Below are positions 45,754-55,716 of a stretch of 64,000 bases of DNA, piece by piece (the stretch's first letter is position 1; every line of letters starts with the position of its first letter). The notes under the pieces are model-generated. The model worked only from the letters and a program-made list of their open reading frames with translations. It had not been told where the DNA came from and made no database searches. The stretch comes from [Eubacterium] yurii (lineage in GTDB: Bacteria > Bacillota > Clostridia > Peptostreptococcales > Filifactoraceae). Location: assembly GCA_900167215.1 (NCBI GenBank), contig FUZS01000015.1, positions 1 through 64,000 on the forward strand. The letters run 5' to 3'. Position numbers and translations under genes: made by a program.

Positions 45754-47529
45754 TTGAGTGATGTAATAAATACACTAAGTTCAATAGTGGAAATATCCAA
45801 GATAGTTACTTCGTCAAAAGACTTTTTTACTATTAAAGATTCGGTCATAGATAAGATGCTTGAAGTTGTGCCACCTAAGAGAGCGTGTGTCAATATATTT
45901 AAAAACAATACCTACGAATACACATATTTGGTATGCAAAGAAACTTTGGGCGATATACCCACATTTTTTGAAGCTCAACAGACAGATATAGGTATGAAGA
46001 TACATATGGACCAGTTTGCCGAGTATTTTAGCCATGCCATTAAAAATAAACGTTATTACTATGTAAGAGATATCTTTGCAGATGACATGGCTGAGGCTGA
46101 GAGAGCTTTGGCGGAAAAAGTTGGGTATAGGGGTAGATTAGTAGTGCCTTTGGTATCAAGCAACAACGTAAAGGGATTTATGACTTGCTTTGTGGAAGAA
46201 GATGAGGAGTTAAGTGAAGGAGATATAGATTTTATAAATTCAGTAGCTTCATTACTTGCACTTTCTATTGATATTACAAATCAAAACAGAGAAATAGATG
46301 AGATGGTAAAAAAATTCAGAAATGCCATTGTATCTATAGAAAGCAGGGCAACAGTATTGTATGAAAACAGGAGTCCGAATGCTTATTTTAAGCTGATTGC
46401 CGAAGATATATGCAAGATTACTTCGTCAAAGTCAGCCTTTATCTTTGTAGATGATGAAGCCTCCGGTCTTACTGTGGCTGAAAGTTATGGAAGCAACAAG
46501 AATATAAAGATGGTAAATGACTTTATAGTATCAAGTTCTAAAAACCCTGATAAGAAGATATACCAAGGAGATAATATTGAAGACTCACTTCTTGAGCATG
46601 GTATACGTTCAATAGCTTATGAAAATCTGGTCAGAAACGATAAGAAAATAGGAAAGATAATATTGATTAATTCAGAAAAGTATTATTCTGATGACATAAG
46701 AATACTTGGTATTTTTGCTACACAAATTATCTTATCTTTGTATATTTATCTCAATAATGTAAAACTATTGGAAAATTCCTTTATCCATAGAGATTTGGAA
46801 TTGGTAAATCAACAACAGAAATTGATAATGGAAGATGAGATAATGTCCGGTGATGACAATGTAAGTATAGATTATCTCAATATACCATATAAGTATGTGG
46901 GTGGAGACTTCTGTAAGTTTAAAAAAATAGATGACAATAAGTATATATTCTTTATAGCAGACGTTATGGGTCATGGTCTTATGTCCAACTATTTCGTAGC
47001 AATGATGAAGGGTGCTATAAATATGCTTTTGACAATCACATCATCACCTTCAACCATACTTTCTCAGCTCAATTCAATCTTGTTTAAGGAACTCGACAAA
47101 TTGGATATATTTATAACTGCAAAGATGATTTTCTTTGACTTTCAAAATAACAAGGTCTATTCTGCAAATGCAGGTCATACAGTGCCAATAGCTATATATA
47201 AGGACAAAAACGGCAAGAGAAAGTATAAAATGCTCAACAGCAATACTGCAATAGCACTTGGAATATTTGAAGATACTGTATACGATGAGGATGTGACAAA
47301 TGTAAACGGTATTGAGTTTTTTGCTATATATACAGACGGTGTCATAGAGGCTAAAAATAAAAAAGGTGAAGAATTTGGAGTAAATAGACTTGCAAATTAT
47401 TTTATAAACCAACTTAACAACAATGTAGAAAATCCTTGTGATGCAATAAAAGATGAGCTTGCAGGATTTACAGACAACAAGGGCAGTGGTGACGACATCA
47501 CTATATTTACTTTAAAAAGGAGTATTTGA
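45754..47529 (+). CDS. GAF-domain PP2C/SpoIIE-type serine phosphatase
   Basis: 591 residues starting with TTG (AAGGTAGGTG 4 nt upstream). Two GAF-like sensory domains (about 15-175 and 205-335) are followed by a short coiled linker and a SpoIIE/RsbU-type phosphatase domain (about 375-590). The domain has V-G-G-D-F-C-K-F, A-D-V-M-G-H-G-L-M, S-A-N-A-G-H and Y-T-D-G-V-I-E-A metal-binding motifs and ends G-S-G-D-D-I-T-I-F. Such enzymes dephosphorylate anti-anti-sigma factors (SpoIIAA, RsbV type) in partner-switching pathways. No sigma/anti-sigma genes adjoin, so the target is unknown. Cytosolic, no membrane segment. Confidence 0.88.
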   Translation: MSDVINTLSSIVEISKIVTSSKDFFTIKDSVIDKMLEVVPPKRACVNIFKNNTYEYTYLVCKETLGDIPTFFEAQQTDIGMKIHMDQFAEYFSHAIKNKRYYYVRDIFADDMAEAERALAEKVGYRGRLVVPLVSSNNVKGFMTCFVEEDEELSEGDIDFINSVASLLALSIDITNQNREIDEMVKKFRNAIVSIESRATVLYENRSPNAYFKLIAEDICKITSSKSAFIFVDDEASGLTVAESYGSNKNIKMVNDFIVSSSKNPDKKIYQGDNIEDSLLEHGIRSIAYENLVRNDKKIGKIILINSEKYYSDDIRILGIFATQIILSLYIYLNNVKLLENSFIHRDLELVNQQQKLIMEDEIMSGDDNVSIDYLNIPYKYVGGDFCKFKKIDDNKYIFFIADVMGHGLMSNYFVAMMKGAINMLLTITSSPSTILSQLNSILFKELDKLDIFITAKMIFFDFQNNKVYSANAGHTVPIAIYKDKNGKRKYKMLNSNTAIALGIFEDTVYDEDVTNVNGIEFFAIYTDGVIEAKNKKGEEFGVNRLANYFINQLNNNVENPCDAIKDELAGFTDNKGSGDDITIFTLKRSI

Positions 47530-47593
47530 CATATATAATCAAGGTAGAAAATATTATTAGAAATTAGAAATAAGATGTATTTTGGAGAAAGAA

Positions 47594-48571
47594 ATGAAAT
47601 TAATAGATACTAAGGATGCAGTAGGTTATGCACTTTGTCATGATATAACGCAAATAGTCAAGGGAAAAGTTAAGGATGCTGTATTTAGAAGAGGTCATGT
47701 AGTGACTGAAGAGGATCTTCCTATTTTGCTTTCAGTTGGAAAAGACCATATATATGTATTAGAAGAGTCTGACAAAGATTTGATGCATGAAGATGACTGT
47801 GCTCAGTATATGATAGACCTTACAATAGGTGAAAATATGAGCTTTACTCCTGTTAAAGAGGGAAAGATGGAACTTGTATCTGAAATTGACGGCTATCTTA
47901 CAGTTGATGCTCATCTTCTTCATAGGATTAATATGCTTGATGACCTTATGCTAGCTTCAATACAGGGCAACTCTGTGGTAAAAAAAGGCACAAAGATAGC
48001 AGGTATGAGGATAATACCTATATTTGTGAAGAAAAGCCAGATGGAAGAGCTCAGAGATTTGATAGGAGATAAGAAACTTTTTGAAATTAAACCATTTGTC
48101 AGAAAGACAGCAGGAATAGTTACAACAGGAAACGAGGTATATCATAAGAGGATAAAAGATGAATTTACTCCAGTTGTAAAGGAGAAACTGGCAAAATATG
48201 GTGTAGAAGTAATAGGTCATGAGACAGTCTATGACGATACAGAAATGATAGCAAATGCTATTAGAAAGCTGAAAGATATGGGATGTGAGTTAATACTTTG
48301 TACAGGAGGAATGAGCGTGGATCCTGATGACCTGACTCCTAAGGCTATATCAATTACAGCGCAAAAGTATGTGACTTACGGAACTCCTGTATTACCAGGT
48401 GCAATGTTTGCTCTTTCATATTTTGAAGACGGAACTCCTATAATGGGCTTGCCCGGTTCAGTTATGTACTGCGAAAAGACGGTATTTGACTTAATTTTAC
48501 CGAGAGCTCTTGCAAATGTGGAGACTGATAAAAAAACTATAGCATCATTTGGACATGGTGGACTTTTATAA
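47594..48571 (+). CDS. MoeA-like molybdopterin-binding domain protein
   Basis: 325 residues from the ATG at 47594 (TTGGAG upstream; the TTG at 47582 is part of that site). The C-terminal half is a MoCF/MogA-type domain: G-I-V-T-T-G-N-E-V near residue 175, L-I-L-C-T-G-G-M-S-V-D-P-D-D-L-T-P, and P-V-L-P-G-A-M-F...G-L-P-G-S-V-M-Y. The N-terminal half resembles the MoeA domain I but is shortened, as in a clostridial subgroup of 'molybdopterin-binding' proteins whose function is not established. No other molybdenum genes are in the window. Confidence 0.85.
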   Translation: MKLIDTKDAVGYALCHDITQIVKGKVKDAVFRRGHVVTEEDLPILLSVGKDHIYVLEESDKDLMHEDDCAQYMIDLTIGENMSFTPVKEGKMELVSEIDGYLTVDAHLLHRINMLDDLMLASIQGNSVVKKGTKIAGMRIIPIFVKKSQMEELRDLIGDKKLFEIKPFVRKTAGIVTTGNEVYHKRIKDEFTPVVKEKLAKYGVEVIGHETVYDDTEMIANAIRKLKDMGCELILCTGGMSVDPDDLTPKAISITAQKYVTYGTPVLPGAMFALSYFEDGTPIMGLPGSVMYCEKTVFDLILPRALANVETDKKTIASFGHGGLL

Positions 48572-48594
48572 AGTGGATTTTTATCCACTTTTTA
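48570..48594 (+). terminator. Terminator after the MoeA-like gene
   Basis: 9-bp perfect stem AAAGTGGAT/ATCCACTTT with a 4-nt loop, partly within the stop codon, followed by T residues. Confidence 0.8.
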
Positions 48595-48612
48595 AATTTG
48601 ATAGCAAGATTA

Positions 48613-48732
48613 TACTAAAAACCTATCAAAAAGCAGTGTAATTTTACTAAAGTAAGAATATTGATAATCTACAAAACAAATAATTTGCTAAAATAATAAT
48701 ATGAGGATTATAAATTCTAACTTATGTTAATA
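48613..48732 (-). repeat. Family A MITE-like repeat
   Basis: About 120 bp starting TACTAAAAACCTATCAAAAA; the right end is diverged. It abuts the next, oppositely oriented copy. The 48572-49004 gap contains no gene: terminator, two family A copies and a family C-like fragment (CTATAGATTAAATAGA near 48940). Confidence 0.65.
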
Positions 48733-48845
48733 CTAATTACCATTTATAAAAGCAAGTAGTTATTTTAAATGGCTCTATGTATGGTAGAGATTTTCAATAA
48801 CTTTTTTGTAACATAAATACATGGGTTTTTAACAGCTTTTTAGTC
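48731..48845 (+). repeat. Family A MITE-like repeat, subtype A2
   Basis: 115 bp, TACTAATTACCATTTATAAA to TTTTTAGTC. The middle (GGTAGAGATTTTCAATAACT) is shared only with the copy at 58998, so these two form a subfamily. Confidence 0.65.
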
Positions 48846-49004
48846 TAATATTAAAATCTAAAAAATAAAATATTTTTAAGTGTATTTATTGTCAATTCAT
48901 AGATATATTTTTTTAAAAGACTATTTATTCTATTATCTATAGATTAAATAGAAAATAGAATAAATTAAAATCTAATATAAAAATTTTATTTTGGAGTATA
49001 AAAA

Positions 49005-49646
49005 ATGATAATAGCATTTGACGGACCTGCCGGCTCAGGCAAGAGTACAATAGCAAAAATAATATCAGAAAAATTGGGTATAACTTACCTTGATACAGGA
49101 GCCATGTACAGGGCTGTAACTCTATATTTTTTGGAAAATAATGTAGATTTTAATGATGAGAGTCAGGTCGAAATAAATTTGGAAAAAATAGAGCTTGAAT
49201 TTATAAATGATAAGCTATATCTTAATAATAAAGATGTATCTGTACAAATAAGAGAAAAAAATGTAAATGACAATGTATCTTTTGTCTCTGCCATAAGAAT
49301 TGTAAGAGAAAAGATGGTAGACTTACAAAGGAAGATGAGTGGTAAAAAATCAGTAGTCCTCGATGGTAGAGATATTGGGACTGTAGTTTTTCCAAATGCA
49401 GACTATAAGTTCTATGTTACGGCTTCTGTAGATGTGAGAGCAAGGAGAAGATATGAAGAAGAATTGCAAAAAGGAATTAGCAACTTAAGTTTTGATGAAG
49501 TGAAAAAATCCATGGAAAACAGAGATTATATAGATTCCAACAGAGAGGTAACTCCTCTTAGAAAAGCAGATGATGCAATCGAGATAGACACAAGTGATAT
49601 GAGCATTGAAGAGGTTTTGGAAAAGATATTATCCTATATAAAATAG
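49005..49646 (+). CDS. cmk: Cytidylate kinase
   Basis: 213 residues, full length. It phosphorylates CMP and dCMP. The P-loop D-G-P-A-G-S-G-K-S-T is at the start, followed by Y-L-D-T-G-A-M-Y-R, D-G-R-D-I-G-T-V-V-F-P near residue 125 and the lid region with R-R-x-Y-E-E. The TTTGGAG site precedes the ATG. It heads the series cmk, plsC-like, ispH typical of Clostridia, here spread by repeat insertions (353 bp to the next gene). Confidence 0.97.
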   Translation: MIIAFDGPAGSGKSTIAKIISEKLGITYLDTGAMYRAVTLYFLENNVDFNDESQVEINLEKIELEFINDKLYLNNKDVSVQIREKNVNDNVSFVSAIRIVREKMVDLQRKMSGKKSVVLDGRDIGTVVFPNADYKFYVTASVDVRARRRYEEELQKGISNLSFDEVKKSMENRDYIDSNREVTPLRKADDAIEIDTSDMSIEEVLEKILSYIK

Positions 49647-49783
49647 ATTTAAATAATTTATAATTTTTTGGAAGACTTAGTATAATATCAAGCTATTTAT
49701 TTTGAAAAATCAATGATTGTATACTGTTTTAAAAGGATATAAAATCAAGATAATTTAAAAAACTTCTATTAAATTTCAGTTTA

Positions 49784-49905
49784 TACTAAAATCTAATAGA
49801 ATAATGGATAAATTTTTTGACGCATTTACAATAAAGTCATCAATAATATAATATTTTTTTTAAATTATTAATGAAAATTATCTATAGATTAAATAGACTT
49901 TAGTA
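49784..49905 (+). repeat. Family C MITE-like repeat
   Basis: 122 bp, TACTAAAATCTAATAGAAT at the left and ATAGACTTTAGTA at the right; imperfect terminal inverted repeats of about 27 bp. It sits in the otherwise empty 49647-49999 gap. Confidence 0.65.
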
Positions 49906-49999
49906 TAACTTAGAAATTTAAGTTTAAATTTAAAAATATAAATTTATATTATTAATCTGGAAAATAATAAAATAAAAATTTAATTCAATGAGGTTAAAT

Positions 50000-50584
50000 A
50001 TGTTATACACGATTTTAAAAGCAATTTTAATACCTTTTTTTCACATCTTCTTCAGATTGGAGATAGTGGGTAACAGGAGATTAGAAGATGGTAAGCCATA
50101 TATCATAGCATCAAATCATAAGAGCAATTACGATCCGCTATTGGTGATAATAGCGCTGAAGAAAAGGAAGATACACTATGTCGGCAAAAAAGAACTTTTT
50201 GTCCACCCGGTGCTTAGGTGGATATTGAATAATACCTTTGTAATTTCAATTGATAGAGAAAGAAATGACATTGCAGGGCTTAAGAAAATCTATAAGGTTC
50301 TTAAAGAAAATCACATTCTTGGCATATTCCCGCAGGGTACAAGAGTGAAGAATGGCGAGGATGACTCTGCAAAAGCCGGCATAGGGATGTTTGCAATAAG
50401 GACAAATACACCTGTAATACCTGTAAGCATAATAGCAGAAAATAACTACAAGCCTTTTTCAAAGGTTAAGATTGTATATCATGAGCCTTATTATGTTCCA
50501 AAGGAACTGTTGGAGAATAAAAACAGTGAAAGTTATATGCTGGTATCAAACGAAGTAATGCAAATTATTAAAAAGGAAAAATAA
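50000..50584 (+). CDS. plsC: 1-acyl-sn-glycerol-3-phosphate acyltransferase family protein
   Basis: 194 residues from the ATG at 50000, which has GAGG six bases upstream; the ATG at 49988 overlaps that site. One membrane-associated helix at the N-terminus, catalytic N-H-K-S-N-Y-D (H-x4-D) near residue 37, F-V-I-S-I-D-R-E block, glycerophosphate-binding F-P-Q-G-T-R near 112 and P-V-I-P-V-S in the fourth motif. It transfers an acyl chain to lysophosphatidate in phospholipid synthesis. Position between cmk and ispH (15-bp gap) agrees with the clostridial gene order. Confidence 0.92.
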   Translation: MLYTILKAILIPFFHIFFRLEIVGNRRLEDGKPYIIASNHKSNYDPLLVIIALKKRKIHYVGKKELFVHPVLRWILNNTFVISIDRERNDIAGLKKIYKVLKENHILGIFPQGTRVKNGEDDSAKAGIGMFAIRTNTPVIPVSIIAENNYKPFSKVKIVYHEPYYVPKELLENKNSESYMLVSNEVMQIIKKEK

Positions 50585-50599
50585 GGCAAGAGGTAAGAG

Positions 50600-51433
50600 A
50601 TGGAGATAATACTCAGCAAGTTTTCAGGCTATTGTTACGGAGTAAAAAAAGCTGTATCAGTAGCAGATGAAAGCATTGACAAGTATGAAGATATCTATTC
50701 TCTTGGTTCTTTGATTCACAATAAAAGAGCCGTAGAGAAATTGCAAAACAAGGGATTACAGATTGTAGATGACATAGAAGAGAAAAATAAAAATATTATT
50801 TTTCGCTCACACGGAGTAGAAAAAAAATACTATGATTATGCCAATAAGAATAACTTGAATGTGATTGACACAACTTGTATATATGTAAAAAAAATTCATC
50901 AGATAGTGGAAGAAAAATACAAGGACGGATATGAAATAATAATCGTAGGAAGTAAGAAACATCCCGAAGTTATAGGCATAAATTCTTGGAGCAACTACAA
51001 AGCACAGTTTGTAGAAGAGATAGCTGATACTGACAAGCTCAATATAGATGAGGAAAAAAGCTATGCTGTCGTTTTTCAAACTACTTTTAACATTGAAAAA
51101 TACACGAAAATAGTAGAGATATTGAAAGAAAAAATAAAAAATGTTGAGATTTTCAATACGATTTGCAGTGCCACAAAAAAACGTCAGGACTTCGCATTGC
51201 AACTGGCTGATGAAGTAGATATGATGATAGTGATAGGTGATACATCAAGCTCCAATTCTAAAAAGCTCTATGAACTTGCAAATGAAAAAGTAAAAAGTAT
51301 ATTCATAGAAGATGTTACAGAGCTTAAAGAGGTCATGTTTGAAGGAGTTCAAAAGTTAGGAGTGACAGCAGGAGCATCTACACCCGACTTTGTAATAGAT
51401 GAGGTAATTGAGTATCTAAAAAAAATTAACTAA
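50600..51433 (+). CDS. ispH: 4-hydroxy-3-methylbut-2-enyl diphosphate reductase
   Basis: 277 residues, the last step of the MEP isoprenoid pathway, giving IPP and DMAPP from HMBPP. The three iron-sulfur ligating cysteines are in S-G-Y-C-Y-G-V (Cys12), D-T-T-C (Cys93) and N-T-I-C-S-A-T. The residue after Cys93 is Ile instead of the near-invariant Pro. R-S-H-G-V, K-K-H-P-E-V and the final G-V-T-A-G-A-S-T-P are normal. There is no fused S1 domain, unlike in many Clostridia. GAGGTAAGAG upstream. Confidence 0.95.
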   Translation: MEIILSKFSGYCYGVKKAVSVADESIDKYEDIYSLGSLIHNKRAVEKLQNKGLQIVDDIEEKNKNIIFRSHGVEKKYYDYANKNNLNVIDTTCIYVKKIHQIVEEKYKDGYEIIIVGSKKHPEVIGINSWSNYKAQFVEEIADTDKLNIDEEKSYAVVFQTTFNIEKYTKIVEILKEKIKNVEIFNTICSATKKRQDFALQLADEVDMMIVIGDTSSSNSKKLYELANEKVKSIFIEDVTELKEVMFEGVQKLGVTAGASTPDFVIDEVIEYLKKIN

Positions 51434-51463
51434 ATATTATTTTATAAGAATTAAAAGCTATCA

Positions 51464-51579
51464 AACTAAAATAAAATAATATAATATAATTTCAATGAAT
51501 TTATAATAAAGTCATAAATTATATACTTTTTTAAAAAACTATTGATGAAGATTATCAATAGACTAAGCAGATAAGAGTA
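51464..51579 (+). repeat. Family C MITE-like repeat, diverged copy
   Basis: About 116 bp between ispH and miaB. AATAAAGTCAT and the right half (TTGATGAAGATTATCAATAG) match family C; terminal bases are changed. Confidence 0.5.
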
Positions 51580-51657
51580 TTAAATAGCTATAAAAAGATA
51601 ATATATAGAAATTCAAACTATAAGTTTTATAAATAAAATTAATGTAGAGAGGTTATT

Positions 51658-53085
51658 TTGGAAAGACAGGGAATATTAGGCAAGGAAAATTTTTCAAATC
51701 AGGAATATTATGTTGATTTGGTTAAAAATATAAATGACGATGAATTTGTAAGGACAAATCAAAGCAAGAAGTTTATAATAGTGACTTTCGGCTGTCAGAT
51801 GAACGAGCACGACAGTGAAAATATCAAGGGAATGCTCGCAAATATGGGCTATGAAGAGACAAATAAAATCTATGAAGCAGACGTGGTGCTCTATAATACT
51901 TGTGCCATCAGAGAAAATGCAGAGACAAGATTTTTCGGCAATATAGGGGCATTGAAAAATATTAAGAAAAACAAGCCGAACATGATAATAGCTACTTGCG
52001 GATGTATGATGCAGGAGCCTCACATAGTAAAAGAGCTGACAAGCAAATATAGGCATGTAAATATAATCTTCGGAACACATAACATATATAAATTTCCGGA
52101 GTTGCTATACACATATATTTCGCTGATTGACAAGGAAACAGTCGTCGATGTCTGGGATATAGACGGAAACATAGTAGAGGGATTGCCGTCAGTTAGAAGA
52201 TATGATTTCAAAGCCTTTGTCAATATAATGTATGGTTGCAATAACTTTTGCACCTACTGTATAGTGCCATTTACAAGAGGTAGAGAAAGAAGCAGACTGC
52301 CTAAGGATATACTTGACGAAGTAGAACTCTTAGCACAAAATAATGTCAAAGAAATTACTCTTTTGGGACAAAATGTCAACTCATACGGCAATAATTTCAC
52401 TGATAAATACAGCTTTCCTATGTTGCTTGAAGATATCAATAAGGTGGATAATATCAAGAGAATAAGATTTATGACATCTCACCCAAAAGACATATCTGAT
52501 GAGCTTATAGAGTCTTTTGAAAGATTGGATAAGCTTTGTGACTATCTCCATCTTCCGGTACAAGCAGGTAGCGACAGTGTACTCAAGAGAATGAACAGAA
52601 AATACACAGCTTATGACTATATGAAAAAGATAGAAAAGATAAAAAAAGTAGTGCCTGACATAGCTCTTACTACTGATATAATAGTGGGATTTCCGGGAGA
52701 GACAGAGGAAGATTTTCAACAGACTCTCAAGATAGTAAAAGAAGTAGAGTATGACTCAGCCTTTATGTTTATGTATTCCACAAGAAAGGGTACAGCAGCA
52801 GAAAAGATGGATGGTCATATCGACGAAGAGATAAAAAAAGACAGGTTTAACAGATTGCTTGAAACTGCAAACGAGATAGCTGCCAAGAAAAACAAACAAT
52901 ACCTTGGTAATATAGAGGAAGTCTTGGTAGAAGGCTTCAGTAAGAAGAATGAATCTGTTCTTTCCGGTAGAAATACAAAGAGCAAACTGATAAACTTTAT
53001 CGGGGATGAAAATAAGATAGGACAGTTGGTAAAGGTAAAGATAACTGATGTAAAATCCTTCTCGCTCAACGGAGTACAGGTATAA
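51658..53085 (+). CDS. miaB: tRNA-2-methylthio-N6-dimethylallyladenosine synthase
   Basis: 475 residues from a TTG start behind GAGAGG. The UPF0004 domain carries three cysteines (F-G-C-Q-M-N-E-H-D, N-T-C-A-I-R-E and A-T-C-G-C-M). The radical-SAM domain has Y-G-C-N-N-F-C-T-Y-C (the Cx3Cx2C cluster) and the C-terminus is a TRAM domain. MiaB adds a methylthio group to position 37 of tRNAs. About 38 residues precede the usual F-G-C-Q-M start, as in other Clostridia. mutS follows after 28 bp, a common pairing. Confidence 0.96.
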   Translation: MERQGILGKENFSNQEYYVDLVKNINDDEFVRTNQSKKFIIVTFGCQMNEHDSENIKGMLANMGYEETNKIYEADVVLYNTCAIRENAETRFFGNIGALKNIKKNKPNMIIATCGCMMQEPHIVKELTSKYRHVNIIFGTHNIYKFPELLYTYISLIDKETVVDVWDIDGNIVEGLPSVRRYDFKAFVNIMYGCNNFCTYCIVPFTRGRERSRLPKDILDEVELLAQNNVKEITLLGQNVNSYGNNFTDKYSFPMLLEDINKVDNIKRIRFMTSHPKDISDELIESFERLDKLCDYLHLPVQAGSDSVLKRMNRKYTAYDYMKKIEKIKKVVPDIALTTDIIVGFPGETEEDFQQTLKIVKEVEYDSAFMFMYSTRKGTAAEKMDGHIDEEIKKDRFNRLLETANEIAAKKNKQYLGNIEEVLVEGFSKKNESVLSGRNTKSKLINFIGDENKIGQLVKVKITDVKSFSLNGVQV

Positions 53086-53113
53086 TAAAAGTCTGAAACA
53101 AGGAGATGATATA

Positions 53114-55678
53114 TTGAAAAATCTTACACCGATGATGAAACAATATCTTGATATTAAATATAAATATCAGGACTGTATACTATTTTTCAGGCTCGGCGAT
53201 TTTTATGAGATGTTTTTTGAAGATGCTATTGAAACTTCAAAATTACTTGATATCACTCTTACAGCAAGAGCTTGTGGAAACAACGAAAAAGCGCCTATGT
53301 GCGGTGTGCCTTATCACAGTGCCAAATCATACATCCAAAGATTGATAAACTACGGTAAAAAAGTAGCTATCTGCGAACAAATCCAAGATCCCAAAGAAGT
53401 AAAGGGAATAGTGGACAGGGCGATAACTAAGATAATAACACCGGGTACAGTGCTTGAAGATGAGATGATACAAGGCTCTTCCAATAACTATATCATGTCG
53501 CTGATAAGCATGGGTAAAAATCTTGAAATATCCTATGTTGACATCACTACAGGTGAAGTAAATAATTTGAACAGCAATTATAATGAGATTGCAAACATAT
53601 TTTTTGCAGTCAATCCGTCAGAGATAATTGCAGATGAAAGTTTCTACAAAAAACTAAGCTCTGAGGACTTTAAAAACAGTAAGCTTATAAGCAATCTTAT
53701 AGATGAAAATAATATAGTGCAAAATGACATAAGCTCTCAAGATAGCAAAGACTTTGAAGAATTCAAAGAAAAATACAGTCTTGAAGATGTATCAGAGTCC
53801 CTAAGTAGGATATATAAGTATGTTTATGATACACAACAGTTCTTCGACAAAAACTTCTTCTATCAAAGGTCAAAGCAAGCTTATATGTATCTCGACTACT
53901 ATACATTGAAAAATCTTGAGATAGTGGAAAGTATAAGGAGAAACAGCAATAATACTCTATTTGACGTATTAAACAAGACAAATACATCTATGGGTAGCAG
54001 AAAACTCAAACAAAATCTGCTCAAGCCTCTAAATAATGAAAGTGATATTAAACAAAGACTTGAAGTCTTATCTTGCTTTGTAGATGACTACTCTTTTACT
54101 ATGAATATATCTTCCATACTTAAGGAGATATACGATTTGGAGAGAATATCCAATAGGATAGTGTATGACAGTGTTTCCCAAAAAGATTTGTTAAATTTAA
54201 AGACATCGCTTATTTGTATCAAAAAATTGGAAGACATATTCAAAGAAAAGGATAATGAAAATTTTGCTCTGATATATGAGAATATATCTTCTGTAAACTA
54301 CGCAGTCATCGTTGACTTGATTGAAAAATCAATTGAGGAGATGGGAGAAGACCTAAAATACAAGCATAAGATTAAGTCCTCTTATGATGAAAAACTTGCT
54401 TACTATAGGAAGTTGATGGAAAATTCATCCGATATTTTGATAAAAATGGAGGCTGAAGAAAGAGAAAAGACAGGAATAAAAAATCTGAAAATCAATTACA
54501 ATAAGGTTTTCGGCTACTATATAGAAATTTCCAAAGGAGCACTCCAAAATGCCAAGATACCTGAGGATTATGAGAGAAGACAGACCTTGGTATCAAGCGA
54601 AAGATTCATCAATCAAAGTCTAAAAGAAATAGAGCAGGAGATGTTATCTGCAAGGCAAAGTGAGGTCTCTCTCGAAAACAGCCTTTACGCTCAAGTTAAA
54701 AATGAGATAAAAAAATATATAGACAGGATAATGAGACTTGCAAGTGTTATTGCAGATGTGGATGTGTATGCCTCACTATCTAAAACAGCGATAGAAAACG
54801 ACTATATAAAGCCTATGATTGCAGTAGACAATAAACTGATTATAAAAAACGGCAGACATCCGGTGATTGAAAAAATCTTGGCTGATGACGGATTTGTCCC
54901 TAATGATACTATTGTAGATGATGAAATGACACATATAATAACAGGACCGAATATGGCAGGTAAATCAACTTATATGCGTCAAGTAGCCTTGATAGTCCTC
55001 ATGGCTCATATTGGCTCTTATGTTCCGGCATCTTTTGCAAGTATTCCCATTATAGACGGCATATATACGAGGATAGGTGCGAGCGATGACCTGTCTATGG
55101 GTCAGTCTACCTTTATGGTGGAGATGAGCGAAGTATCCAATATATTGAAAAATGCTACAGAAAAATCATTGGTAATATTGGATGAGATAGGAAGAGGTAC
55201 GAGTACCTACGACGGTATGAGTCTTGCCTTTGCAATAGTGGAATATATTGCCTCAAATATCAAAGCCAAGACCTTGGTTTCTACTCACTATCATGAGCTT
55301 ACTTCACTGGAAAGCAAATTTGACAATATCAAAAACTACTGTATGTTGGTAGATGATACTACAGAGATAAAATTCCTGAAAAAAATAGTAGAAGGAAAGG
55401 CTGACAAGAGTTACGGCATACATGTAGCAATGCTTGCAGATATTCCTTATGAAGTGCTTGAAAGAGCAAAGGTGATTTTGTCAAGACTTGAGACCAAAGA
55501 GAAAAAATCAGTCTCAAATTACAAGAAAAATTCAATGCAAGAACAGGTGAGCCTTGAAGATTTTTCCAAGGAAAATAATCTTAGGCTAGTACAAAAAATC
55601 AAGGACATAAATCTCGATGAATATTCAGCTCGTGAAGCTTTAGAGCTGTTATATGAGATAAAAGCGTCCTTAAGATAA
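53114..55678 (+). CDS. mutS: DNA mismatch repair protein MutS
   Basis: 854 residues starting with TTG (AAGGAGATG upstream). N-terminal mismatch-binding domain with the F-Y-E-M-F motif (F-F-R-L-G-D-F-Y-E-M-F), connector, core and clamp, then the ABC-type ATPase with Walker A G-P-N-M-A-G-K-S-T-Y-M-R-Q (near residue 615), S-T-F-M-V-E-M, Walker B L-V-I-L-D-E-I-G-R-G-T-S and S-T-H-Y-H. A C-terminal helix-turn-helix dimerisation part closes it. mutL, which often follows, is not present; the next genes converge. Confidence 0.97.
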   Translation: MKNLTPMMKQYLDIKYKYQDCILFFRLGDFYEMFFEDAIETSKLLDITLTARACGNNEKAPMCGVPYHSAKSYIQRLINYGKKVAICEQIQDPKEVKGIVDRAITKIITPGTVLEDEMIQGSSNNYIMSLISMGKNLEISYVDITTGEVNNLNSNYNEIANIFFAVNPSEIIADESFYKKLSSEDFKNSKLISNLIDENNIVQNDISSQDSKDFEEFKEKYSLEDVSESLSRIYKYVYDTQQFFDKNFFYQRSKQAYMYLDYYTLKNLEIVESIRRNSNNTLFDVLNKTNTSMGSRKLKQNLLKPLNNESDIKQRLEVLSCFVDDYSFTMNISSILKEIYDLERISNRIVYDSVSQKDLLNLKTSLICIKKLEDIFKEKDNENFALIYENISSVNYAVIVDLIEKSIEEMGEDLKYKHKIKSSYDEKLAYYRKLMENSSDILIKMEAEEREKTGIKNLKINYNKVFGYYIEISKGALQNAKIPEDYERRQTLVSSERFINQSLKEIEQEMLSARQSEVSLENSLYAQVKNEIKKYIDRIMRLASVIADVDVYASLSKTAIENDYIKPMIAVDNKLIIKNGRHPVIEKILADDGFVPNDTIVDDEMTHIITGPNMAGKSTYMRQVALIVLMAHIGSYVPASFASIPIIDGIYTRIGASDDLSMGQSTFMVEMSEVSNILKNATEKSLVILDEIGRGTSTYDGMSLAFAIVEYIASNIKAKTLVSTHYHELTSLESKFDNIKNYCMLVDDTTEIKFLKKIVEGKADKSYGIHVAMLADIPYEVLERAKVILSRLETKEKKSVSNYKKNSMQEQVSLEDFSKENNLRLVQKIKDINLDEYSAREALELLYEIKASLR

Positions 55679-55716
55679 AAAGCTGTAAAAATTATTGAAA
55701 TATAAAAATTAATATA

